DNA of 64,000 nucleotides from contig CAZIGK010000001.1 in assembly GCA_964538615.1 (NCBI GenBank), forward strand, positions 1-64,000. Reading direction: 5' to 3'. The DNA comes from CAZIGK01 sp964538615. Its GTDB lineage: Bacteria > Pseudomonadota > Alphaproteobacteria > Rickettsiales > RI-342. Of this stretch, positions 1-8,201 are shown one piece after another. The notes under the pieces were generated by a model. It ran no database searches, was not told where the DNA came from, and saw nothing but the letters and a program-made list of their open reading frames with translations. Made by a program: the position numbers and the translations under genes. Position 1 is the first letter of the stretch. Every line of letters begins with the position of its first letter.

Positions 1-64
1 AGTTGGTTAGAGCGCCAGATTGTGGCTCTGGAGGTCGCCGGTTCGAGACCGGTCATTCGCCCCA
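1..64 (+). tRNA. tRNA-His (GTG), 5' end outside window
   Basis: The window opens inside the D arm. The anticodon stem is 15-19/27-31 with loop TTGTGGC and anticodon GTG at 22-24. The T arm is 37-41/49-53 around TTCGAGA. The 3' acceptor half is 54-60, the discriminator is C61 and an encoded CCA ends at 64. A C discriminator is the classical tRNA-His state; some alphaproteobacteria have A instead. The 5' half, including position -1, lies outside the window and cannot be checked. Confidence 0.95.
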
Positions 65-238
65 CTTCCCTCTTATTATATTTTTTTCCTGTTGCCCCGC
101 CTTTTCATGCATTGCCACCAAAGCATTAGGCCTTTGCGTTGTTCTTCGCAAAACGACACAGAAAAATATACCCAATACACATGGATGATAAGCGTTAAGT
201 TAGCCGCTCTGTACAGCGGTGCTTAAATGGAGTTGTAT

Positions 239-610
239 ATGAGCAGGTTATTATTGTTGGCGTTTCTAGTCATCTTTGCCGCGCCCCCTGCTTTTGCGGA
301 AGATTATGTCATTCGAGACTCCAGTGGCCGAAGGCTGGAAACGGTTAAAAAGGATTATGGTGATCGCTGGGTAAGAAGAGATGCCTCTGGGCGGCGTATC
401 GGTACGATTGAAAAATCCTATGGCGATAGAATGATTATGCGCGATCAAAGTGGAAAGCGTATCGGCACTATCGAAGAAAGCTATGGCGGCAGAAAAACAG
501 TGCGCGATAATAGCTATCGAACACAGTATCATATCGAACAAGGTTATGGAGACTCGTTGGTAATCCGCGACAATCGCTGGAGAAGAGTTGGTAATGTTGA
601 GAAACCCTGA
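239..610 (+). CDS. secreted protein of 21-residue tandem repeats
   Basis: This 123-residue protein begins with a signal peptide (MSRLLLLAFLVIFAAPPAFA, probable cleavage before ED). The mature part is four repeats of exactly 21 residues plus a fifth truncated one. Each unit follows the pattern V-x-R-D-x-S-G-R-R-x-G-T-I-E-x-x-Y-G-D-R. The units are charged and rich in Arg, Asp, Gly and Tyr, which suggests a repetitive beta structure in the periplasm or outside the cell. I chose ATG 239 over ATG 227 because GGAG at 229-232 is six bases upstream of it and it gives a clean signal peptide. I do not recognise a function. The fourth repeat is the most divergent. Confidence 0.75.
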   Translation: MSRLLLLAFLVIFAAPPAFAEDYVIRDSSGRRLETVKKDYGDRWVRRDASGRRIGTIEKSYGDRMIMRDQSGKRIGTIEESYGGRKTVRDNSYRTQYHIEQGYGDSLVIRDNRWRRVGNVEKP

Positions 611-635
611 ACCGTCAGCAGAAATGAGAAGTTTT

Positions 636-887
636 ATGACTGAGAGCAAATACGCCCCTTTACAGGAGTACCTAAAGAACCTGAGTTCATCCAGCTGGAA
701 GACCAGCTTCGATAAGATAGAGGAGATATTGGGTTTTACGCTACCCCATAGTGCCTATACCTATCCCGCTTGGTGGGGAAACCACGTGCAAAACAGCAGG
801 CATACCAAAGCATGGATGGATATAGGTTGGGAGGTGCATGATCTTGATATTCATGCCCAGACGCTCACCTTTCAGAGGGTTTCCTAA
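636..887 (+). CDS. small DUF7662-like protein
   Basis: This protein of about 83 residues (from MTESKYAPL) has the layout of a small uncharacterised family I know as DUF7662. It has an N-terminal K-Y-x-P-L-x-x-Y-L, then F-x-x-I-E-x-I-L-G, L-P-x-S-A, a tryptophan pair followed by N (WWGN), and AWMDIGWEVHDLDI before a final T-F-x-R-V. The family assignment is from memory of the pattern, and no biochemical role is known to me. The start is uncertain: ATG 624 and ATG 588 are in frame, but 588 would overlap the preceding gene. A weak hairpin (AATCGG/CCGATT at 896-916) follows the stop. Confidence 0.6.
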   Translation: MTESKYAPLQEYLKNLSSSSWKTSFDKIEEILGFTLPHSAYTYPAWWGNHVQNSRHTKAWMDIGWEVHDLDIHAQTLTFQRVS

Positions 888-993
888 AGCGTCAAAATCG
901 GTCGCACGTTCCGATTCTGGATTTTTCACACGCCCGTTATTGTCAGATGAGCATTGTAAGAGCTGCAGCACTAACCATTAACAAGGAGTGTGT

Positions 994-1203
994 ATGCAAC
1001 CATGTAAATTATGACCAGCAGCAATGCTATGCTTTGCTCTGACCGCCTGTGTATCTGCACAGGAACACCGTAAAGCCGTTAGCGATGACAGCGGAGATCG
1101 CATAAGCGTCGGCACTGTTCAGAAAGAAATCCGAGTTGGGATGTCTGGAGCCGAAGTCGCTTCAGTGATGGGCTCGCCAAACATTCTGACGAGCGACGAA
1201 TAA
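994..1203 (+). pseudogene. decayed BamE/SmpA-like outer-membrane lipoprotein
   Basis: A good ribosome site (AAGGAG at 983-988) precedes ATG 994, but the frame meets TGA at 1012-1014 and TAA at 1201-1203. Between them the reading is recognisable: a lipobox ending LTAC, then GDRISVGTVQKEIRVGMSG and AEVASVMGSPNILTSDE. This matches the start of alphaproteobacterial BamE/SmpA-type lipoproteins, in which G-M-S-x-x-E-V and L-G-S-P-N are conserved. The homologous domain should continue past SDE but does not in this frame. The first stop looks like a Trp codon (TGG to TGA) inside the signal peptide. A shortened product from ATG 1024 would be 59 residues. Decayed 3' sequence may extend to about 1340. 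Confidence 0.6.
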
Positions 1204-1353
1204 CTGCACAGCCCAAAAAGCGAAACCTTCTTGCCGCTCAACCTTAATCGTTGTGATGCATGAGTAAAAAACACCACAATCACGATAAAAATGGCGGCAA
1301 CGCTAAAAACCATTGCCACCACCTTATGTACATCAAATCGTATCGTCTAAGAG

Positions 1354-1845
1354 TTAGAACGGAATCTCGTCATCCAGCTCCACAGGCGCTTGTGCACGCT
1401 GACTGCTCTGGTTGCTGCCGCCATAATTGCCGCCATTGCCCCCACCATAGGAGGAAGAACCACCATCATCATACTCACTGCTGCCACCACCGCTGCGGCC
1501 ATCCAGCATGGTCAGAACACCGCCAAAGCCCTGCAATACCACTTCAGTGGAGTAACGTTCAACACCGCTCTGATCCGTCCATTTGCGGGTTTGCAACTGC
1601 CCCTCAATATAGACTTTCGCACCTTTTTTCAGGTAGTTTTTAACTGTACGCACCAAACCATCGTTAAAAATCACCACGCGGTGCCATTCGGTTTTTTCAC
1701 GGCGCTCACCTGACATTTTGTCCTTCCAGCTTTCCGAAGTTGCAATGGCAAGGTTGGCAATTTCCCGTCCGTCCTGCGTATTGCGAATCTCCGGGTCGCG
1801 TCCCAGATTACCCACCAGAATCACCTTATTCACGCTGCCTGCCAT
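1354..1845 (-). CDS. ssb: single-stranded DNA-binding protein
   Basis: SSB coats single-stranded DNA during replication, recombination and repair. The 163-residue product starts MAGSVNKVILVGNLGRDPE, has the OB fold over roughly residues 1-110 (including ESWKDKMSGERREKTEWHRVV), then a Gly/Ser/Asn-rich linker and the acidic tip DDEIPF that binds partner proteins. I chose ATG at 1843-1845 because it gives the standard family N-terminus; the frame is open a further 38 codons upstream without similarity. It is divergent from the zincin gene at 2051, leaving about 200 bp for promoters. I saw no alphaproteobacterial SOS box (GTTC-N7-GTTC) there. Confidence 0.97.
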   Translation of the reverse strand: MAGSVNKVILVGNLGRDPEIRNTQDGREIANLAIATSESWKDKMSGERREKTEWHRVVIFNDGLVRTVKNYLKKGAKVYIEGQLQTRKWTDQSGVERYSTEVVLQGFGGVLTMLDGRSGGGSSEYDDGGSSSYGGGNGGNYGGSNQSSQRAQAPVELDDEIPF

Positions 1846-2050
1846 GGTTTTTCCCTCTTCATCAAAATGCGTTGTGTGCGTTTGTGTGTTGTTTGACCTT
1901 TTCTTAACAGAAACCACCGCCAGACCCAAGCAGGAAATGCGTCCCTTCCCGTAGATCAATCATGACCTCACCCGTCTGTTTACATATGTCTGCCCGTTTC
2001 ATCTTTTTGTCACAGAGACGGTGTAGAGTTTGTTCACAACCATAAAGCTA

Positions 2051-3037
2051 ATGGCTCTTCCTTCTATGTCAGATTCCCTTTCCTCTCCCTTGCAGCATCT
2101 TGGTATTGAGCTTCATTTTGAAGGGGTAAAGGACACCTCCATTTTGAATCGCCCTCTATTCATCCATGTCTTACAAGCACTGGAAATGATTGTAGGCGAC
2201 CAGCCGCAGCATAAACCCGAAGCTCTGGTTATCAGCGATCTGACTCCGGTGTTATCCAGCAAAACCCATCGCCCAATCCTTGGTATCGGGTATTATTTTT
2301 TACAGTCAGATGCCAATTATTCGCCAGCTTTACTTGAATTTGGCCTCCTACACGAGCGTGGCCACAGCATCTACCCCGCAGAGCGCATGCAGCAGGTTCA
2401 TGAAAGCCGACGACAACTGGCCAAAGCCAGTCAACAAATGTTTGGATATGACATTTTCACACGGGATGAAGACCTCATCCGGCATGCTTCTCCTTTTTTT
2501 GAACTTCTCCGCCAGAACCGCCTGAGTGAGGCGCTACAATATTCCTCCTGCAACCCTATGCACATGACCTATCCCCGTAGTGATATACCGGACGAATTAG
2601 CCTATGTAACCAGCATCCCAGTGATCGAGCGAGTGGCAGATCGTTTTTCTGATACGCCTCCCCTCACATCCATCCAACATTTACGTGATGCTTTACTGCG
2701 CTACGAGCTTTGTGCCGCAGACATGGAATTATTCTGCGATCGCTTCGCCCTATTAAATTGCAGCACTCCTGAAGCCGGGGAAGCACTGCTCCTGCAGCGG
2801 GAAGCCATGTATAAAGCTGCCATGCAACAACAATACGGTAATGGGTATGTAATCTCGCTAGATCAGGCGGTTCACCACCATCCTGCAACAGATGCCCGCA
2901 TCCGGCAAGCCCGTGAGATAGCGCAACGCAGGCGGGAAGGCACAATTCCCCGACACGGGGATGCGCTGATTATTCATTCTGCGGTCAGTGAGAATATCAA
3001 CACGCAATGGATGAAGGATATGCCTCCGGCCATCTGA
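2051..3037 (+). CDS. M48-like zinc metallopeptidase, cytoplasmic
   Basis: This 328-residue protein has no signal peptide or membrane segment. HERGH at about residues 101-105 fits the HExxH zinc motif. ELFCDRFA at about 226-233 matches the E-x-x-x-D-R-F-A motif that supplies the third zinc ligand in M48 peptidases. Near the C-terminus HHHPATDARIRQ resembles the HP-x-x-x-x-R-I segment that ends M48 domains. The three elements occur in the right order, so a gluzincin fold is likely, but the rest of the protein is not familiar and the substrate is unknown. The frame is open from TTG 2030; ATG 2051 is preferred, ATG 2066 is possible. A second soluble protein of this kind is at 57078. Confidence 0.65.
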   Translation: MALPSMSDSLSSPLQHLGIELHFEGVKDTSILNRPLFIHVLQALEMIVGDQPQHKPEALVISDLTPVLSSKTHRPILGIGYYFLQSDANYSPALLEFGLLHERGHSIYPAERMQQVHESRRQLAKASQQMFGYDIFTRDEDLIRHASPFFELLRQNRLSEALQYSSCNPMHMTYPRSDIPDELAYVTSIPVIERVADRFSDTPPLTSIQHLRDALLRYELCAADMELFCDRFALLNCSTPEAGEALLLQREAMYKAAMQQQYGNGYVISLDQAVHHHPATDARIRQAREIAQRRREGTIPRHGDALIIHSAVSENINTQWMKDMPPAI

Positions 3038-3116
3038 AGGCTGGACAGTTAACACAGCTCAGGTTACCCTGCCTGCCCTTAACGGCAAATGGCTTAGATT
3101 GCGGGTTTGATTGGAT

Positions 3117-6056
3117 ATGGAAGAGTTTATCAGCGTTCGCGGTGCGAAAGAGCATAACCTGAAGAACGTGGATATTGATATTCCCCGCAACCGGATGGTG
3201 GTCATTACCGGCTTGAGTGGCTCCGGTAAATCATCGCTGGCGTTTGACACCATTTATGCAGAAGGGCAACGCCGCTACGTGGAAAGCCTCTCCGCCTATG
3301 CCCGTCAGTTTCTGGATATGCAAAATAAACCAGATGTGGAGAGTATTTCCGGCCTCTCTCCCGCTATCGCCATTGACCAGAAAACCACCTCGCGCAACCC
3401 GCGCTCCACGGTGGGTACAGTCACCGAAATTTACGACTATCTTCGCCTGCTCTATGCCCGAATCGGCATTCCTTATTCTCCCGCCACCGGCTTACCCATT
3501 GAAAGCCAAACCATTCAACAAATGGTGGATCGGGTGTTGGAACTGCCGTTGGGCAGCAAAATTCTGCTGCTCGCCCCTATCGTGCGGGGACGCAAAGGAG
3601 AATATCATAAAGAATTGGCCGACTTGCAACGCAAAGGCTTCACCCGTGTCAAAATTGACGGGGAAATGTATGAGATTGCGGAAACCCCGACACTGGACAA
3701 ACAAAAAAAACATACCATTGAAGTGGTGGTTGACCGTCTGGTGGTCAAAAGCCGGGAAGAAATGGGCAACCGCATTGCGGATTCTCTGGAAACCATCCTC
3801 AAGCTGGCAGACGGGCTGGCGTTGGTGGAATTCGCTGCGGATACCCCCGCCGATGAAGGCACGGAAGCTGCCTTCAAAAAAGGCGAGTTCCTGACTTTTT
3901 CAGAAAAATTTGCCTGCCCGGAATCCGGCTTTACCCTAACGGAAATTGAACCCCGTCTGTTTTCCTTCAACAGCCCCTATGGTGCCTGCCCCTCCTGCGA
4001 TGGTTTGGGCACGCACATGGCCTTTGATGTGGATGCTATTGTTCCCAATACGCAAAAAACGCTGGAAGAAGGTGCCATCGCACCCTGGGCAAACTCTACC
4101 AGTAAGTATTATCTGCAAACCTTGCAAGGGCTGGCCAACCATTATGGTTTCAGCTTACGCAAGCCCTTTAAAGACCTGCCGGAACGTATTCAGGAAATTA
4201 TTCTCTATGGTTCGGATGGTGAGGAAATTGCCATTCGCTATGAGGATGGTTTTCGCAGCAAGGTCAGCCGCAAACCTTTTGAGGGCGTCATTCCCAGCAT
4301 GGAACGCCGCTGGCGGGAAACCGATAGTAGCTGGTCACGTGAAGATCTGGAAAAATACCAGAGCATTAGCCCCTGCCCATCCTGTCATGGTTACAGACTG
4401 AAAATGGAAGCCCTGTGCGTGAAGGTCGGCAATCTGCATATCGGGCAAGTGTGCGAATTTACCATAGAGCAGGCCGTGACATGGTTTGAAAAACTACCGC
4501 AGAAGTTATCCAGCAAACAATTGGCTATTGCCGAAAAAATCTTAAAAGAAATCATTAACCGACTGGGTTTTCTAAACAATGTCGGCCTGGACTACATCAC
4601 CCTGTCTCGCCATGCGGGAACCCTTTCCGGCGGGGAAAGCCAACGCATCCGTTTAGCATCGCAAATTGGCTCTGGTCTGACCGGGGTTCTCTATGTGCTG
4701 GATGAGCCTTCCATCGGTCTGCACCAGTGCGACAATGATCGCCTGCTGGCCACCTTGCGCCACCTGCGGGATCTGGGCAATACGGTACTGGTGGTGGAAC
4801 ATGATGAAGATACCATGCGTGCCGCGGATTACCTGATAGACATGGGGCCGGGCGCAGGCGTGCATGGGGGACAAGTGGTGGCGCATGGCACACCTGAACA
4901 GGTCGAAAACACCAAGGGCAGTGTGACGGGTGACTATCTTTCCGGCAAACGGCAGATTGCCCTCCCCGCTGAGCGCCGCACCCCTAAAATGGATCGTCAC
5001 CTACGGGTCGTGGGCGCACAGGCCAACAACCTGCAACATATCACCGGCGAGATTCCATTGGGCTGCATGACCTGCGTTACCGGTGTATCCGGTGGTGGTA
5101 AATCCAGCTTCGTCATTGAAACCCTGTACAAAGCCACAGCTCGCAAGCTGATGGGCACCAAAGCCCATGCCGGCAAGCATGAGCGTATAGAAGGCGTGGA
5201 ACTGCTGGATAAGGTGATTGAGATTGACCAATCCCCCATCGGGCGTACGCCACGCTCCAACCCTGCCACCTACACAGGCGCATTTGGCCCCATCCGTGAT
5301 TGGTTTACCGGCCTGCCAGAAGCCAAAGCCCGTGGGTATAAAGCAGGACGTTTCAGCTTTAACGTCAAAGGAGGACGCTGCGAAGCCTGTCAGGGCGATG
5401 GCATGATTAAAATTGAAATGCACTTCCTGCCGGATGTCTATGTGGCCTGCGATGTCTGTAAAGGCAAACGCTACAACCGCGAAACGCTGGAAGTAACCTA
5501 TAAGGAAAAATCCATTGCGGATGTATTGGAAATGACCGTGGAAGAGGCTGCGGATTTCTTTGCCGCTGTTCCTACCATCAGTGACAAGCTGGAAACCCTG
5601 AAAGAGGTAGGGCTTGGGTATATTCAAATCGGGCAATCCGCTACCACTCTCTCCGGAGGGGAAGCGCAGCGTATCAAACTGGCGAAAGAACTCTCCAAAC
5701 GCTCCACGGGTCGCACCCTCTATATTCTGGATGAACCGACCACAGGACTTCACTCTGAGGATATTAACCGCCTGCTCAAAGTGCTGCACCAATTGGTGGA
5801 TAGCGGCAATACCATGGTGATTATTGAGCATAATCTGGATGTGATTAAAACCGCCGACCATGTGATTGATATTGGCCCCGGTGGAGGCAGCAAAGGTGGG
5901 CGCATTGTTGCCACCGGCACCCCGGAAGAAGTGGCCAATAACCCGGAAAGTGTGACAGGCCGTTACCTGAAACCCTTACTGGATAAAGCGGTCTTTGCCA
6001 CCGCCAAAACGTCCCCCAAGGGCGTTACTAAGGGCAAGAAAAAGAAAGCTGCGTAA
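3117..6056 (+). CDS. uvrA: excinuclease ABC subunit A
   Basis: UvrA is the damage-sensing ATPase of nucleotide excision repair. The product of about 979 residues has the first Walker A (TGLSGSGKSS), signature LSGGESQRIRLA, second Walker A (TGVSGGGKSS), signature LSGGEAQRIKLA, and the C-terminal zinc finger with CEAC and CDVC. The first zinc module is incomplete compared with E. coli: the segment reads FACPESG where E. coli has CPIC, a state I associate with alphaproteobacterial UvrA. The C-terminus has a lysine-rich tail. TTG 3111 is an alternative start two codons upstream. No SOS box was seen in the short upstream gap. Confidence 0.97.
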   Translation: MEEFISVRGAKEHNLKNVDIDIPRNRMVVITGLSGSGKSSLAFDTIYAEGQRRYVESLSAYARQFLDMQNKPDVESISGLSPAIAIDQKTTSRNPRSTVGTVTEIYDYLRLLYARIGIPYSPATGLPIESQTIQQMVDRVLELPLGSKILLLAPIVRGRKGEYHKELADLQRKGFTRVKIDGEMYEIAETPTLDKQKKHTIEVVVDRLVVKSREEMGNRIADSLETILKLADGLALVEFAADTPADEGTEAAFKKGEFLTFSEKFACPESGFTLTEIEPRLFSFNSPYGACPSCDGLGTHMAFDVDAIVPNTQKTLEEGAIAPWANSTSKYYLQTLQGLANHYGFSLRKPFKDLPERIQEIILYGSDGEEIAIRYEDGFRSKVSRKPFEGVIPSMERRWRETDSSWSREDLEKYQSISPCPSCHGYRLKMEALCVKVGNLHIGQVCEFTIEQAVTWFEKLPQKLSSKQLAIAEKILKEIINRLGFLNNVGLDYITLSRHAGTLSGGESQRIRLASQIGSGLTGVLYVLDEPSIGLHQCDNDRLLATLRHLRDLGNTVLVVEHDEDTMRAADYLIDMGPGAGVHGGQVVAHGTPEQVENTKGSVTGDYLSGKRQIALPAERRTPKMDRHLRVVGAQANNLQHITGEIPLGCMTCVTGVSGGGKSSFVIETLYKATARKLMGTKAHAGKHERIEGVELLDKVIEIDQSPIGRTPRSNPATYTGAFGPIRDWFTGLPEAKARGYKAGRFSFNVKGGRCEACQGDGMIKIEMHFLPDVYVACDVCKGKRYNRETLEVTYKEKSIADVLEMTVEEAADFFAAVPTISDKLETLKEVGLGYIQIGQSATTLSGGEAQRIKLAKELSKRSTGRTLYILDEPTTGLHSEDINRLLKVLHQLVDSGNTMVIIEHNLDVIKTADHVIDIGPGGGSKGGRIVATGTPEEVANNPESVTGRYLKPLLDKAVFATAKTSPKGVTKGKKKKAA

Positions 6057-6092
6057 GAGGCAAGCCCGCACAGTGCTTGATCAGGCGTGGTT

Positions 6093-6251
6093 TTAACGGT
6101 TTCGGCTAGCAAACGTCACCAGTATTTCTTTTATACACCACATGCTCAAAGCACATGTGGCAAAGAAAAAAAGTGCTATCAACACCTGAACCAACGGATC
6201 AGCAGTGTGGAACTTATTCAATACATCTGCGAGAAAAACATAGTTCTGCAT
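6093..6251 (-). CDS. 52-residue single-pass membrane protein
   Basis: This small ORF encodes a 52-residue protein beginning MQNYVFLADVLNKF, with one hydrophobic segment (about residues 19-42: PLVQVLIALFFFATCALSMW) and a basic end (FASRNR). Its support is translational: the sequence just upstream on the minus strand reads TTCAGGAGGTTGCC before ATG, a near-perfect ribosome site at good spacing. It stands alone between uvrA (convergent) and the palindromic element before prfC. The function is not recognised. Small membrane proteins with strong ribosome sites are often regulatory or accessory subunits, but nothing here points to a partner. Confidence 0.6.
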   Translation of the reverse strand: MQNYVFLADVLNKFHTADPLVQVLIALFFFATCALSMWCIKEILVTFASRNR

Positions 6252-6373
6252 GGCAACCTCCTGAACAAGGTATAAAACACAAACGGCACTAACGGATATT
6301 CCGCAAGTGCCGGGGTGTTCACAAGCCATACATAAAGAAAGAGCCTACGCTCTGCGTTTCACGCAACCGCTAC

Positions 6374-6533
6374 GGCCATCGATGGCCACGACGCCTTTAC
6401 TACGTGCAGCGATAGCGTTTTCTCATCGTGATGCTACGAGGCATGCGAGGTGAGGAGTGGCGTAAGCGTACATGGACGTACGTGCACACCGACAAATCCT
6501 ACGCATAACGAAGTATGAGGATGATGAGAAAAC
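6374..6533. repeat. palindromic intergenic element with long imperfect hairpin
   Basis: The gap between the small membrane protein gene and the 3' end of prfC holds two inverted structures. GGCCATCGATGGCC (6374-6387) is a perfect palindrome. GTTTTCTCATC (6417-6427) pairs exactly with GATGAGAAAAC (6523-6533). The 95 bases between can extend that stem with mismatches and G-U pairs towards a tip near GTACATGGACGTAC. It resembles a mobile palindromic intergenic repeat or structured RNA rather than a simple terminator, since no long T run follows on either strand. No gene was recognised in 6252-6566. Confidence 0.55.
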
Positions 6534-6566
6534 ACTCAATTGCACAACGCCGCCACCCCAACCCTA

Positions 6567-8156
6567 TCAGGCGTGGTTCTCACGCGTGGTTTTGAAAGCA
6601 AGCTTTGGCCATTCTTCTGCAATGCGCTGAATATGCCATTCATTGGGTGCCATATATGCCAGCATGCCCGCTCCGTCTTCCGCCAAATTCATCAGGTGCC
6701 GATCCCGGAAACGCTCTAATTCCTCTTTGTCATCAGACAATACCCAGCGCGCACCGTTAAACGGTACATCTTCAAACCGAATCGCCAATTGATATTCATC
6801 CTGCAGGCGACGCTGCATGACCTCCAATTGCAAAGCCCCCACCACCCCGACAATCCATTGCCCACCGGAAAGCGGTTTAAACAACTGCGACACCCCTTCT
6901 TCAGACAATTCCTGCAACGCTTTTTTCAGGTGCTTTTGCCGCATGGGATCCGCTAGCAATGGGCGACGAAAAATCTCCGGTGCAAAATTGGGAATATCCG
7001 TAAAATGCAGGCTCTCCCCTTCGGTCAATGCGTCCCCAATTTGCAGGTTTCCATGGTTGGGAATACCAATAATATCGCCGGGCAAGGCTTCCTCAGCCAA
7101 TTCCCTATCCCGCGCCAAAAACAAAACGGGATTATTCAAGGTCAGGGTTTTGCCGCTGCGCCCATGTAGCACCTTCATACCGCGACTGTATTTGCCAGAA
7201 CATATTCGCACAAAGGCAATACGATCCCGGTGGTTTTTATCCATATTCGCCTGAATCTTAAACACAAAACCTGAGAACTTAGGTTCACCTGGTTCAATCA
7301 GCCGCTCGGCCGTGCGTTGCGGGCGCGGACAAGGCGCATGGGTGCACAAGCCTCGCAATAATTCTTCCACCCCAAAGCTGTTGATGGCACTGCCGAAGAA
7401 CACCGGGGTCATATGCCCTTCCTGATATGCCTGTTCATCAAAAACCGGGCAAAGGGCTTCAGCCATTTCCACCTGTTCACGGAACGTCGCCAGCGTCACC
7501 GCATCGACATATTGCTCCAGTTGCGGGTCATCAATACCGGAAAGTTGAAGCGCCGGCGGTTGTTTACCTTCTTGTCCCGGCAAAAAAAGGTGCAGGGTTT
7601 TGCGCCCTAAATGGTAATAGCCCTTAAACCGATCCCCCATCCCCACAGGCCAGGTGATAGGGGCGACATCCAACGCCAGTTTCTCAGCCACTTCATCCAG
7701 CAGAGCGAATGGGTCTTGCCCTTCACGATCCATTTTATTGACAAAGGTAATGACGGGCGTATCCCGCAGGCGGCAAACCTCAAACAGCTTTAATGTCTGG
7801 CTCTCAATCCCCTTGGCGGCATCCAGCACCATCACCGCAGAATCCACAGCCGTCAACGTGCGGTAGGTATCCTCACTGAAGTCCTTGTGCCCCGGCGTGT
7901 CCAGCAGGTTCACCACACAATCACCGTAGGCAAACGTCATGACGGATGCCGTAACGGAGATCCCCCTCTCACGTTCCACCGCCATCCAGTCGGAGGTGGC
8001 GTGCCGTCCGGCTTTGCGAGCTTTCACTTCCCCAGCCATCTGAATGGCTCCACCATAGAGCAACAGCTTCTCGGTCAGTGTGGTTTTCCCCGCATCCGGG
8101 TGTGAAATAATAGCAAAGGTACGGCGAATATGAAAATCACCCAACGGGTCAGTCAT
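6567..8156 (-). CDS. prfC: peptide chain release factor 3
   Basis: RF3 is a translational GTPase that recycles RF1 and RF2 from the ribosome after peptide release. The 529-residue product has G1 SHPDAGKTTLTEK, switch II DTPGHKDFSEDTYRTL and G4 NKMDREG, followed by the EF-Tu-like domain II and the RF3-specific C-terminal domain. The DFSEDTYRTL extension after DTPGH separates RF3 from EF-G and LepA. I chose ATG at 8154-8156 (upstream GGAAAG) over an in-frame GTG at 8177 that lacks a ribosome site. It is preceded at 45 bp by the large orphan gene on the same strand. Confidence 0.95.
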   Translation of the reverse strand: MTDPLGDFHIRRTFAIISHPDAGKTTLTEKLLLYGGAIQMAGEVKARKAGRHATSDWMAVERERGISVTASVMTFAYGDCVVNLLDTPGHKDFSEDTYRTLTAVDSAVMVLDAAKGIESQTLKLFEVCRLRDTPVITFVNKMDREGQDPFALLDEVAEKLALDVAPITWPVGMGDRFKGYYHLGRKTLHLFLPGQEGKQPPALQLSGIDDPQLEQYVDAVTLATFREQVEMAEALCPVFDEQAYQEGHMTPVFFGSAINSFGVEELLRGLCTHAPCPRPQRTAERLIEPGEPKFSGFVFKIQANMDKNHRDRIAFVRICSGKYSRGMKVLHGRSGKTLTLNNPVLFLARDRELAEEALPGDIIGIPNHGNLQIGDALTEGESLHFTDIPNFAPEIFRRPLLADPMRQKHLKKALQELSEEGVSQLFKPLSGGQWIVGVVGALQLEVMQRRLQDEYQLAIRFEDVPFNGARWVLSDDKEELERFRDRHLMNLAEDGAGMLAYMAPNEWHIQRIAEEWPKLAFKTTRENHA

Positions 8157-8201
8157 GGTCTTCTTTCCGTCTGGCACAATAAATAAAGGCCAAAAGCCTT
8201 A

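Noticed and set aside
1012..1014. TGA read as tryptophan (recoding) in the lipoprotein remnant
   Set aside because: TGA is the normal stop of many intact genes here (for example 608-610), and this frame has a second stop (TAA) further on.
1260..1643. His/Cys-rich plus-strand frame opposite ssb
   Set aside because: It is the complement of the Gly/Ser linker and OB fold of ssb; composition is an antisense artefact.
6353..6366. GTTTCACGCAAC as a second parS site
   Set aside because: Only the left half matches parS; the right half departs at several positions.
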